NCBI GenBank assembly: GCA_003640385.1
Contig: RCAB01000005.1
Span: forward strand, 558,001 to 622,000
Direction: 5' to 3'
From: Setaria digitata
Taxonomy: Eukaryota; Nematoda; Chromadorea; Rhabditida; Setariidae
Length of the DNA stretch: 64,000 bases
Part shown: piece after piece, positions 1 to 11,859 of the stretch
Position numbering within the stretch: position 1 is the first letter of the stretch
How the letters are laid out: each line of letters begins with the position of its first letter
The notes under the pieces: generated by a model
The model's database searches: none
The model's input: the letters and a program-made list of their open reading frames with translations, nothing else
Told to the model about the DNA's origin: nothing
Position numbers and translations under genes: made by a program

Positions 1-470
1 CTGGTACTAGTGTTTGTTTCACTTGAATTTAATATGCAGATGCACTTGACAAGTACGAGTCTCCTTCCTCCGCAAGTAAAACAGATCAAGAGTAAACGGC
101 ACTGAAACATATAAACTATACATACTACGGTTTAGAACGCTTTTATTTTGTTGATATCCTTTTCTTTCCATATTTTTTCTTATTATAAGTAATTGAAGTG
201 AAGTTTCTTTTTATAGTGCTATATTTTTACGAGCTTATTTATTAATTTCGTTAGTTAGACGTTGGTAACTCGAACCTTGCTGAAATCTTTGATAGTTGGT
301 TATCTGAAAAAGATCTTGTCCGGACTCTTTCTTGCCCGTATTCCCACTTTTTCGAATCATTAATTTTGTATTCTATTTTGTGTGTTTCATCTATATAAAA
401 TTATGGCTTAGTATGGTATTAAAGAAACTGCTGCAACGTATGCTAGTAATGTTTTATTTGATTATTTTAG

Positions 471-2149
471 GATTGTGACGAATTAATCGCCGAATTTCAT
501 GCCCAACAAAAGTAAGCTTCTAATTATTTGTTCGCTGTAGTGCTTAATGTGGTTCAGGTAATGGCCATTAGAATGCGGTGAACAAATTGATATTATATAT
601 AAGTTAATGCTACGTAGAAATACCGGCAAGAATGTGAAACTCGTTGTTAGTGGGGGGGAGGGGGGTAAATTTATGACTCATTATTATGACGCAAACCAAA
701 CCAAGATATGTTTCTCATTTGATGAATTAAACAGAATGTTTTGACATTGCTATTCAGTTGTTGCGACAAATATGGTACAAGGCAGTTGAACAGTTCCTTT
801 AATTTTGAGATTTACTGACATCTCGGTAGAACTCGGTAGAATGTGTGAAAAAAAAATATAACCACCATGAGAAGCATAAAGTCTGAATTGCATGAGTCCT
901 TATTATTAAGATGAATTAATTCTTAACTACCTAATAAGTGATCTTAAATATATATGTGAAATCAACCTCATATGCTTTCAGTTATATTATGTTGGAACTT
1001 TTCATTAGTGCTATTGAAGGTTACTTGATCAACTTCAGAGAAACTTGGGGGAAGCAGAGAAATGAATTATGGCAAAATCTGTTGGACATTACTAGTTCTA
1101 AGACGAACTTGCGAAAACTACTGCCTGCCTCATCTAGAACAAGCTGTTCTGGAATTCTTAACCCTACTATTGCCAGTCTTGACTCTCCCACTATTTCATC
1201 ACAGATCGGTCGATCATCTCGACCGGGTTCTACTTCTTTATCAACTGCGTTGAAACGTCCGGCTTCTGAGAATTTGTGTGGAACAGAGGATTATGCCGGT
1301 TCAAGCGAAAGTGAGGATGATGAAGAAAGTCGACAGCTGAGAAGTGAGTGATGTTATTTTAATCTTCTGAAGTTTTTTCTTCGCTTAATTTCTGCTTTGT
1401 GAAGTTGTAGTCATTTTAAAATATTACTGTTCATTTCTTTTGTTTAGTGCGCCCGCCTCCTGGTCAAAGTGGAATGGAAAAAGGTTGGATGCCAGAAGTA
1501 ATCGTTGCAGCGTGTGTAGGTGTCATGATCATTTTTATTTCCTTTGAAACATTAGTGAGTCATATTTTACTGTTTAAGCCATATTCTGGTAATCCTTATA
1601 CGAAAGATCTAGTTTTAAGATTGAGAAGCTACAAATTGTTCTTCACTTGAAAATCTTAAAAGGTTTTTGATTTTTCAGCAACCGGAAGACGGTTTTCCAC
1701 TTACGTACGTTGTTAAATATAGGCATAAAAAGAAGTTTGAAAGAGTCCCAAGTTCAGTATGTATAAAGTACTGGCCACAAGTGAGTTCTTTATAAGATTT
1801 GATATATTTCATTTCCTAGAAAGTTTTTTTTATTGTATTCTGAAGAAAAAAATCTCTAATTTTAAAGTTATACCACTAGTCTTGCCCCTTTAGAGGTCAT
1901 TATTGCTGATTTATGAAAATCAGGGAATAAGATTTGGTCATCGCATTAAATATGTAGAATTTGCATCTTAATAAATAAAATACTTTAATAAACACTTAAA
2001 ATAAATAAAGTATCTTTATTTAATGAATAAGATAAATACTAAAAATACCTTAATAAATACTCTTTTTTCAGTTGGTGATTAGCTTCTATGAACGTGAGAT
2101 GCGTCGGCAGAATATAACAGTTGATGATGACAATTATTTGCCATTATGA
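471..2149 (+). CDS. HP1-like chromodomain / chromo shadow domain protein (5' end outside window)
   Basis: Heterochromatin protein 1 family members bind methylated H3K9 through a chromodomain and dimerise through a C-terminal chromo shadow domain. Exons read here: 471-511, 1039-1343, 1448-1554, 1679-1780 and 2072-2149; all phases join cleanly. The first exon encodes DCDELIAEFHAQQ, matching the last helix of HP1 chromodomains. The rest of the chromodomain (WKG and WEP motifs) is absent from bases 1-470, so it must lie upstream of the window. A Ser-rich, acidic linker follows. The C-terminal ~75 residues look like a chromo shadow domain: GWMPEVIVAACV, then YVVKYRHKKKFERVPSS, then the signature WPQLVISFYEREM. 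Acceptors at 980 and 1038 are in the same phase; the second is preferred because the extra segment is hydrophobic and unlike HP1. Nematode HPL-1/HPL-2 are the obvious relatives, but which one is not decided. Confidence 0.8.
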
Positions 2150-2846
2150 ATTTCAATATTTCCTTTATTTTATTTCTAAATATTTTTTAAAAATATTTGT
2201 ACATCATTACCTCAAATTTCACTTTCTTATCTCACTTGTTGATTAGTCGGTATTATCCAGTTTGGTTTGTTTCCTTCCGTGAATGAATTAGTTTTAAAAG
2301 TGCTTTTTCTGTTGTTCCTATCGGATATCCATAATAAATCCATAAAATCGGATAAGAATTCATATTTCCTTTTGTATTTTTCAGACCTGTCAAGAAACTT
2401 ATACGCTCTTAACTTGGTTTGAAGAGAAAGAGAGAGAGAAACAAAATATTTTGGCTTCACATCTTCTCTTTAATCTTCCATTCCAAGATGGCCTGTGGGA
2501 GTTTCCACTCTGTTACCTTACCACTTAACTTTTTATTTGATTCGAGTAGTTTTGGACAGAGAGAAAGAGTCGGAAATGGTGAAAATAGGAATTCTGTGTT
2601 ATCAGTCATGTTTGGCGCAATATATGCGAATTAGCTGTCATTGTGTTCCATTTTTCTTTACTTTTATACCCGATATTGCGTTACGATAGCGCTGACACTA
2701 TGGACAGTATAGGCAGGGGAGAGCAATTGTGGTTTCGATAGTAGATTATAGTGGTTAATTTTTCAGATATTTCTGATCCCTCTAACTTCTCTGAAATTGA
2801 TTTTTGACTCTGCTTAATTCAAGCTTTGCGAGCAATATTTGATGCC
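2150..2846. other. intergenic / 3' UTR and upstream region
   Basis: Region between the HP1-like gene and the next gene. It holds weak short ORFs on both strands with no supporting splice structure. A TTTTTCAG at 2758-2765 upstream of the next ORF could be a cis- or trans-splice acceptor. Confidence 0.5.
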
Positions 2847-4487
2847 ATGGTATTTGACAGTATTCAAAGTAATAATGAATCTAGTAGAAAAGTACCAGTG
2901 ACGAGGTGGGCATTATTGCTTACAAAGGACGATATGCTGTTTATATACAGAATTAAGGATAATGTATTTCTGACACCGAATTTCAGAGTGTCATACGAAT
3001 TGAGAGGAGTAACAGTTGAGCTGACCGAGCACTGGTGTACTATTTTTGTAATTTCACCAGCAGATGGACTGGACTCTTTTGAGGCTAGTTCATCTATAAT
3101 TTTAACAGAATTACTTGGAGTGTAAGAGATGTCAACTAACAAGATATTTTTAATTTTATCTTCATTATGTTTCTTTTTAGGTTCAAGTAGAGAATTGCAG
3201 CCTGGCGCAAGATCTCGCATTAGGTTCATGGGTAATTCTACGTGCTGTTGGAGAAAATGTCTATCAGATTGTGCGACGGTGTAGTGAAGTTTTGCCCACA
3301 TATGTTTGTAAAAACCTCGTTCTTGTAAGTAAAATTTGATAAATATTGTTGTTTTGTTTTTCTTTTAAAGCATTTTATTCGCAGTCGTTTTACAAATATT
3401 TTACTCGCTAAATATCTTTTATAAGATAATGGTTTACATGGAGGCATTAGCAACTTTAAATGATTCTAAATGATTATGAAGTTCCATATTACCTCCAGAT
3501 TTAGCACTAATATGTTTAGCTTAAAATTATTCGGAAAATCTTGTTCTAGCTTAGAATACATCTGTATTTCCAAGAAAGAGAGGAAGACGGATTTGGTCAG
3601 TGGGTGCAAACAGTTCCGTTAGGAAGAGTTGCAGCTGTTTGTCACGATAGATACAAACCAAAGCAGGCATACATAGCGTTGGTAGCAAGGTACATTTGCG
3701 GAAGTTTTATCACCTCTTAATTTTGAATCTGAATCGAAAGAACTCTTTTAAAGGCTTATTAATAGCTGAATCAATCCTAACAGTTTTTTTTTCTCTGGTT
3801 ATAGAACTGCAGGAAAATACCAAACTATTGTTAAATATAATTGGATGCTTACAAAGTATATTGAAGAACTTAGCCCAATCACGCAGTTCGATATTGTAAG
3901 TTTTTCAGTAACAATCTGAATATATCAGCTCATCTATTACTGTACTTTTATTTTTCTTTCCCCATGAAATGAGTCATTAGGAATTTTTCAGGTCTTTCAA
4001 GAATTTAAGACTTGTGCTAAACGAAAAGGAGAATGTGAAGTTCACTCTATTAATAACAACGACAATCACTCTAAAAGCGCTATGGATAACGAAGATCTTT
4101 TCTTCGATAATTCGGAACAACAGCATTGCAAAGTGCTACAGTATTTAGCATTAAGAAATTAAAGACTTCTCCGAAGTCTGTACAAGTTCCCAAAGAGTGA
4201 AGAGCTGGAAATTTACTATTTTTACTCTCTACAGCAAAAAGAACTTCCTGTCTCTAGATCTATTTTCTTTTCGGATCAAATAAAACTCTCGTTTGTAATT
4301 CCCTTTACACTGGGGCGAGATCATTTACACCGAAAGCTTGCAGAAATTTTTGTAGGTTTCCACGAACGCTAACATTTACGCTGTTATAACTAAAGTGGTG
4401 TCGAATCCAAACGTAAGGGAAGCTATGAACAATTATCGACCAAAAGAATTGCTTAGCATATGTGAAACCCTTGGTCTTAAGTTTTAA
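2847..4487 (+). CDS. unrecognised protein, seven exons
   Basis: I do not recognise this family. Exons: 2847-3119, 3181-3324, 3550-3689, 3805-3895, 3992-4132, 4235-4294 and 4356-4487. The model sums to 327 codons with every phase consistent (326 residues). The start is the first in-frame ATG after an in-frame TGA at 2805. The protein is soluble-looking with no membrane segment or signal peptide. It has alternating beta-type stretches (e.g. WALLLTKDDMLFIYRIKDNV, GSWVILRAVGENVYQIVRR) and ends in ELLSICETLGLKF. If the intron at 4133-4234 is retained, translation stops at 4160-4162, giving a shorter 272-residue form. The donor there (GTGCTA) is weak but the acceptor (TACTCTCTACAG) is strong. The last intron is only about 61 nt. 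AATAAA-like signals follow near 4668. Confidence 0.68.
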
Positions 4488-7328
4488 TTTGTACGGGTAA
4501 TGGTATTTGATATTCTGCTATTAACCACTTTGACCTAGTTAGAATGTTGGTTGAGGTTGTCCATGATTTGGAAGATTAGTGTAAAAATATTCTAATTGAG
4601 AGAGGATAGTTGATGGATGTTTTCAAGAGAAAGAGAATTTAAGTTGTTAAATCACACTTGATTACATGCAATAAAATAAAACTTTGTTTCATACTTCACT
4701 GGAAATATTATTTTTCATTATAATTAGGAGGAAAAAAAATACCGCACAAGAAATAATTTGGTACTTCTCGAGCATCTTCACTGCTTTTTTTGCATGATTT
4801 GATTTGCTAGAACGTATTCTGACGTAAAGAAAATTAAAAAAAAAAGAACGTGAAATCGTATATTGTCTGTTGCCTTATTAGTTTAAACGGTTAAATGTTG
4901 ACAGTATTAAGGAAACCACATTTGGACTGATAGCACTAGATCACAGCTGCATGAGGTTAGTGCTAGATGTACTAGATGTATACCTTCGGCAAACTAGGGT
5001 CGTCATTTTGGACCTTTTTTTTTCTAAATGTTACCATTTCTTTTTCTTTCCGCTTTGTTCCTATAAATTCAGGTATTCTTTTCCCACTTTTATCCCAGCA
5101 TTTTTTTTTAGATGAAAATATTACAAATTTATCTCTAAAATTTTTAAAAGTATTGTATAATCATCGTAAGATTCTCACTAGTAGTTCAATAAAACAATAA
5201 ATGAGGGAAAACTTCTTTCTTGCTATATAATTCTGCTTATTTTATTTTAGGGAGTGTAATATGTTACTCCACCGCTAGTATTGGTGCGGATCTGGATGCT
5301 GTACGTGATTTGTTTTCTCTAATATTCAAGGCATTGATTTCCGAGTTTTGAAAGAACAAAGGATTTGTTAATATTTCAGAATGTGAGTGATAAGTGAGTG
5401 ATAAATATGGTAGTTGATTTTGATTCAGCTCTTAATACTAAAACACCAGTCTTCAAAAATGTTTTCGCTTCGAATGTTTTTTAAAAAATATTAAGGCCTT
5501 TTCTTGTCGATAGATAGATCCATCCACATGATAGTTTTGGTAATATTCATGGAAAGATACAACTCGCATGCAGGAAGCACAAGAGTACTTGTCACTGAAT
5601 AATCAACCATTAATTTATTTTTGGTTTTGGGTTTCCTTATAATAATAGTTATTATTTTATTTTTGGTTTTGGATTTCCTTATAATTATAATAATAATTAT
5701 TATTGAGAAATGCAGCATATAACTTTGTAAAGCTTTGTTTCATTTCTCTTCTATCTCCTTTTCTGAAATATCATTTATGAATTTCATGTTTATATCTATC
5801 CTCTGATTGAGCATTTAAATACTATTTTCTGAACAGTTTTAGTTCTTAGACCTAGTGGTTTTTATGACTGTTTATTGTTTTAGAGACTTATTAAGGCTGC
5901 ATCTGGAAGGCCTCATTATGCTTTGTTTGATGTGACGAATTTCTTTCATTGAATGTAATATTTGTCAGTGATGTTTTACTTAAAAACTTGAATGTTTGTT
6001 TGGTATGTCTCCAACTTTTAAATAAGTGAATAAATGAAAGTGACCGAGACTGCCTAATTCTCAGTAGGCAAAATGTGGAAAAAAGCGGAGAAAAACTCCT
6101 TAGAATTTTATGAAACTGAAAGGTTTTGTGCACACAAACTTCATGAGTAGAATAGTAGAATTTTTCTCTAGTCTTTCTTTTCTGCATTTCTAGTTCCCTA
6201 GTTAAAAAGAATTTTTATCTAGTTCAAGGATTGTAATATTTAGCTTCATCGGCAGTAACTTCGGTTTCTTCGCCAATTGCTTGCATTATACAAGATCTTT
6301 GAGCAGAAACTTTTAGTCAACAAGAACAATAAACAGATTACTTCGGTGTAGTTAGATAGACTGAGTCTAAAAATTGTCTTAGCTCTGGAACTAACTGCGT
6401 GACACGCTGCACCAAATTTATTTTCTGGACCGTGAGTTAGAGAAGTTGGCTATCACCCTATGAAGACTCAAAGGAGTTTCAGAGTGGGGGTTTGCGTGTT
6501 GTCTTGTAATATTTCCTTATTTATATATCAGTTTATTTAGTCATTAACGAAAAACAATTCGCATCACTAAACATTAGCTACCGCTGAACGTTATAGTAAG
6601 CTACGGAGTCCTTCTTTTTTTCATTTTGGGTACTTTGAATTTTTCTGTTATGAATGCTGGTAACTCAGCAATATGGTTTGATAAGTGGTGTGGTATTGAG
6701 TGGTGGTGGTACGCGTGGTATCTGGGGTGAGGGTTTGTGAACTAGTTGGATTTATTGTCCTGCATTAAGTCTTGAAGATAGAGCAGTCTTGGAAGTAATA
6801 TTATCACTATTTATTGCGTGGACATTGTCATACTGTTAGTAGCCCGTATTTGTAATCGTTATTAGTTATTCTCAAAGATGTTTCATATTCAGGGGTGCTG
6901 ATAAGCGGTAATTACCAGTAATTTGCACTTGTCATTCTTGCACTCATTCTTCTTGCACTCATTTGCACTCATTCTTCTATACTAACCATATACTTTTTAA
7001 TAAACCATGGTAACTTTCAGATTTGGATTTCATTTGTTTTGGGCTTAAAAAATTGCCATTAAGAGCACAGAAGCATAGCAATGTCAACAAAGGATCTGTC
7101 GAAAATGACCGTAATTAATTTTATTGTTGAAACAATTCTTTTTGCTGTTTAACTATTAGCGGTACTTTATAAATTATGTTCTATTGAATTTGGCTGGCAG
7201 TGATAGAAAAAACAGTTGGTTTTGGTGATGAATTTTCGGAGTAAACTGCGGAACAGTTCCGCCAAAACAAGTGTTTTTATAAATGCATTAGCTCTTTGAA
7301 GTAGACAGCATTTACCAAGTTGACATAG
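4488..7328. other. gene-free interval with a short tandem duplication
   Basis: Apart from the 3' UTR and AATAAA-like sites near 4668, no exon chain is convincing on either strand. ORFs of 75-98 codons on the - strand at 5491-6187 lack splice support and are low complexity. A short imperfect repeat of TTGCACTCATTCTTC occurs around 6925-6980. Confidence 0.5.
5614..5684. repeat. tandem duplication, 42-nt period
   Basis: A 29-nt segment at 5614-5642 recurs at 5656-5684 with a single difference (GGGTTTCC versus GGATTTCC). The AT-rich spacer (ATTATT/AATAAT type) is also partly repeated. Probably a simple local duplication. Confidence 0.8.
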
Positions 7329-7358
7329 ATGGTAAATATTCAAAATCCGTTGTTTGTT

Positions 7359-9642
7359 ATGTCACCAAAGTCTTCGCAGGTTGTTCAACTTCGAGAGCAA
7401 TTACGGTCGCGTGGTCTTCCTACAGATGGCACAAAAGCTGCATTGATCGAACGCCTGAAAGGAAGTTATGCTGCTGAAGACACTATACTAAATTCGGATG
7501 CCAGTGTATCGAAAGACAGTCTAGGTGGATAACTGATGCCATAATTTTACTTGGAATTTTGCTTTTTAGTATTTTTATAACTTCAGAAGTCAAATTTATA
7601 ATGCTGAAAAGTAGAGTGTATAAACCTGGAGGACTTGTCGTGATTTATAAACAGAGCTCACCGATGGGAAATTTTTGTTCTATTTGCTTCGTAAATTTCT
7701 CTTAATGGTCTATTTTTTATGCTGCGCAACTTTAATTCTTGAAGATGCTAAAATGAGTGTTTGTAGAAGAAACAGTGCTGGAAGGTGCAATAAACGAAGA
7801 TGATATTTTGGGACCAGATACATCAATCAAAAAAAAGGTGTGTTTGGATTTTGCAATTTCTGACTGCTGTAGTTGTTGAGCCTCCGGTGTGATTATGTTA
7901 CCCAAAAACAGCTATCATCTTAATTCCATTAAAAAAAAAAAAAAAAAAAAAATGAAGATTATTCTTTTTTACTGAGTCCTTTCGTGGCAGATAAAAGTGA
8001 CAAAGCAATGCTTTTGTAGGAGTGAAATTAAGTTACTTTTTTGTTAGTAAGATTGTAGGATTTTGTTCACAAATAATATATTTACAAGGACAAAATTTTA
8101 GAAAGTGGAAGGGCGTAGTAAGTTAGGTTTTTTTTTTTTTAAATAATGTGTGCCGTTGATCATATTTGGCAAATTTTCGGGATTTTTTAACTAAAAAATG
8201 TGGTACTATCATGTTTCTAACTTTAAAATAATATTTGGTTCTTTATTAATTCTAACAGTGCAAAATTTTGTTTCAGGAAGAGTCAAATCCTGTATCAATA
8301 CAGTCAGCACCATCAAAGACATCGTTGGTGTGTTTAGCTGGAGAACCCAAGAATACTCAGCAAAAAGTGGAAGCAGTGAATAGCTTGTTGGATGCCAAGT
8401 TCAAACGAGCTCAACGTTTTGGGTTACCACTTTCTGGTGAACAGATGAAGCAGAAACGTGCTGAAAGGTAGTTTATGATTTTTTAAGATTACACTGCACA
8501 GAATTTTCAAATTGCACTTGGCTTTGATATTCCAATATTTAGTGATTCTTATGCAGAAATAGGGATTTGTGATCTTTTTGATTAGGCATCAAACATATAA
8601 CGTTTCTTTAAGATTCGGCGCACAGTCAAATGCAACTGCAAACATAGCCGAAACTCTTGAGGAGAAGAAGAAGAAGAGGGCAGTGAGGTATGTTATTGGA
8701 TCTTAGTTTTTTAAAATACGAACAAGTAAATTTGAAGTGTTTTGTGGTAGAAAGTGAAAGGAATGTAGTAACTAAATGTGTAAACTCTTTGACATTAAAG
8801 GATATAGTCTTCGTGTTTGTTCAGGTGATAGATCTTCACTTACAGTTTAACTGTTTACTCCAGTGATTGAGTTTTGATTGTAAAAAATTTAACGTTATGA
8901 GAAGTAAAGGTTTGCTGACAAATTTAGGTGCTAGTTCTTGCACGACAAAACCCTAGAAGAAGTAAAGAATAAATTACAGATTCGGTATTGTTAGTGAGGC
9001 TGAAAAAATGCAGGAAATTTTGGATAGACGAGCCAAAAGGTAACGCTGCTACAAAATGATGTACTTTTAAGTTGGAACATGAAGGTTTCTGGATAGTTTG
9101 AATAACGAAATTAAATGATGCTTTATTTGGAATGTTGACGGAGTGGGAAGATTTCGAAATTTTCTTCTCGTTTTTTTTTTTTTTTTTTTGCAGTTTTGCC
9201 GAATTTTTGCTGTTATAGGTTTGGAATTGATAGCGGAACGCATTCGGTTGCTGTTGGTAAAGTTGAGAAAGCTTCTTTAGAAGTATTAGAAAAACGTGCG
9301 AAACGTTTCGGCTTATGCTCCGAGGAAGCTGAGGTAGCTTATTTCTTCACTTCCAGTGTAATTTTCAGCGATATTGATAGTCAAGAATGGTGGTAGGTTT
9401 ATATCAAATTTCATTTCTTCATAAGACACTAGCGAACTGTGTTTAACACTGTTAAGACTACTGATAAAAAAGGCATTAAACGAAAGTGATGCTATGAGAA
9501 AAATATGGGAGTGAATATCTTTTGTTAGAAGAAAAACAAACCTTGCATTTATTTTAAATACCTTCAATTATTATTAATTACTTTGCAGCTAGAAATAAAA
9601 AAGCAAAGGCGTGCTGAACGATTTGGATTGAATAAGAATTGA
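7359..9642 (+). CDS. sarnp: SARNP/CIP29/Tho1-like SAP-domain ribonucleoprotein
   Basis: SARNP works with the DEAD-box helicase UAP56/DDX39B and TREX in nuclear mRNP assembly and export. Exons: 7359-7524, 7767-7837, 8277-8467, 8613-8687, 8980-9039, 9219-9333 and 9589-9642 (244 codons, phases consistent). An in-frame ATG at 7329 would add ten residues; the ATG at 7359 (MSPKSSQ) is closer to the SAP domain. Residues ~5-40 are a SAP domain (VVQLREQLRSRGLPTDGTKA then LIERLK), a DNA/RNA-binding helix-extended loop-helix. The rest holds six copies of a basic-RFG motif: KRAQRFGLP, KRAERFGAQ, KRAVRFGIV, RRAKRFGID, KRAKRFGLC and RRAERFGLN, the last at the very C-terminus. These correspond to the family's helicase-binding motifs. 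Three consecutive introns each split the Arg codon of R-F-G in phase 2, suggesting exon duplication. Confidence 0.92.
7931..7952. repeat. poly(A) tract in SARNP intron 2
   Basis: An uninterrupted run of about 22 A within the intron between exons 2 and 3. Length is likely unreliable in any assembly. Confidence 0.8.
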
Positions 9643-10474
9643 TTATCTGAAGCCCACAAATTTTTTTTTGTTTTTGAATTGAAACGTTTTTGTACATATG
9701 ATTTACTGCATATTTTCATACCCCTTCATTCTGCATGCGTTCTAAACTGGATTATTAAAGCATGTTTGGGCAGTTAAATAATTGAGAGATTATAGGTAGT
9801 TCACAGCTTTGAAGATCTTATTTCACCTCATTCTAAGTATCTAAGCATTTGATACTCCGCCTGAATAATCGAAAGTTGCAGATTTGATTAAGAACCTTCC
9901 GTATGAGCTCCAAAACAGTCAATTTTAATTAGACCCTAACCCGTGATATCATTAAAATTTAAGTTATTTAACTTTATCAGTGTACTTGTCTTCTCTTCCT
10001 TTTTTGTTAATGTTGAATCGTGCAGTATTGTCGTATTTTTATATATCTTCATTGAAAAATGGTCACAATGAAATTTATTTTTGAAACGAGTTCGACTTTA
10101 TACAGAAAGGATACTTCCCATCATCATATTATGTAGTTAAGATTGGAATTTATGGGCACGATATTACTAACTTATTGCGTATTATGAGAGAGTTTTTAAG
10201 AGCGTAGGAGACTCTCGAAGGAGATATTTTAAGGGATATTTAATCGATTATTTCATTTTTAAGGGTAGATACAGTTGTCAGTAGAGCCTGTAGTTGAAGC
10301 AGCATTTCTTTTAGCATTAATTGAGCCTACTCAACGACTATAATTCAGGCAAATTTCTTAAATGATGCTTCGGCCACTTTTTAATCCAATCGATCAGTTA
10401 AATTGATTTTGGTCGCAAAGAGGTTTGATGGTCGGGTATCTAAAGATTACATATAATAGCGTATTTTAAGTGGG
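9643..10474. other. intergenic, no gene seen
   Basis: AT-rich sequence between the SARNP and RNF25 genes. No ORF with splice support and no recognisable RNA gene. Confidence 0.55.
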
Positions 10475-11809
10475 ATGGTCGAGGAAGAAATTGAAGTGTT
10501 ACAAAGCATATATGGCGACGAACTTTTCGTTGAAAGAAATCCCACGAAAAAGTAATTCGCTTTGTTTTTTTCTTTTCCAAAGTTTCGACAAGAAGCTCTT
10601 GGACTTGATCAGCAAAATGTTACATTTTCAAAAACGGCGGATGATAATTGTATCTGTTGTGATTTATTTTCTTTGCTGAGGAATAATTATTTTTTGCCAT
10701 TAATGAATGTTGCGTTTTCCAAATATTCGTTCCAGAATTGAATTTTATTTTCTTGAAGGTTACTATTGGTTATTTAATTTGTAAGTTATTGTCATGTATT
10801 TTAGAGCCTTGTTAATGGTATTAAGCATGAAAATACGATCAGCAGTGTTGAAGTATGGATATGCAGCAAGTGCTTTTACATTTATTGAATTGCCGAAGCA
10901 GGTAGATTTTACTGATTGATATGGTAGAGGAAAGAAGTCAAGGGATGTGTCAGTCGATACTATAAACTAATGCTTGTTCTTAGTTTATCTAGCTATATAT
11001 AAATAAGTTAATTATTTGCAGTACCCGAAAGCATCACCTAAAGTTTATTTACGACAACCACGAGGACTTAATGAAAAGAATTGGGATATTCTTCAAGAGA
11101 GTATCGAACAGTATATTGAGGCTAATAGTGATATGCCTATCCTTTATGACATTTTTCAGGTTAGATGTTTTCCCTGGTCGATTTTATTGTTGAAGCTGTT
11201 ACCGTTTATTATTAAGATTTAAAAGTGATAGTGTTATCAACCTGCTTTCAAATGATTGATTGAATGAGGGAATTAATTGCTGAGATTTATTTGAAAATAT
11301 ATTTGAAATATTTTCAGATGATCCAAAAATTTCTAGAGACTGCACAAAGCGTCCCATGCGCTGCTTGTCCTATATGCTTGAATGGGTTTAGTGCTGAAGC
11401 TACCCCTATTTGTACTTCAAGCTGTGACCATTATATTCATCTTCATTGTTTTGTACGGTACGTCAACTACTCAAAGAACGATATCGAACGAGAACTTAAT
11501 GAATGGCCAGAAGATATGAAGTCAAAAGTGGATCAAGTATGTAAATTTCAACACTCTATTTGCAAATAATTAAAAAAGAGTGGTATGATATTCAACCACT
11601 TACATAGGCCTTAGTTTTTATGCTTTGTCTTCCATTAGAAATTTTCTTGAAATTTTTGTCCTTGATTCAAAATTTAGTATATATATATATATATACTATA
11701 TATATACTAAAAATTCAGTATATATATACTACATAAAACGTAGAACGTAAAGTGAGTTTAACCCATTCGAATTCTCTTCAAGTATATTTTTTCGTTCGGT
11801 TTATATATG

Positions 11810-11859
<50 letters not shown>

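Noticed and set aside
40..104. Exon-like segment after ATATGCAG reading ALDKYESPSSASKTDQE
   Set aside because: It does not match the chromodomain needed before 471 and has no phase-compatible donor; the WKG/WEP part of the chromodomain must be upstream of the window.
2864..3301. 145-codon - strand ORF
   Set aside because: It is antisense to two well-spliced exons of the + strand gene at 2847-4487.
5891..6187. 98-codon - strand ORF
   Set aside because: Composition is low-information, start and splice context are absent, and it resembles no family.
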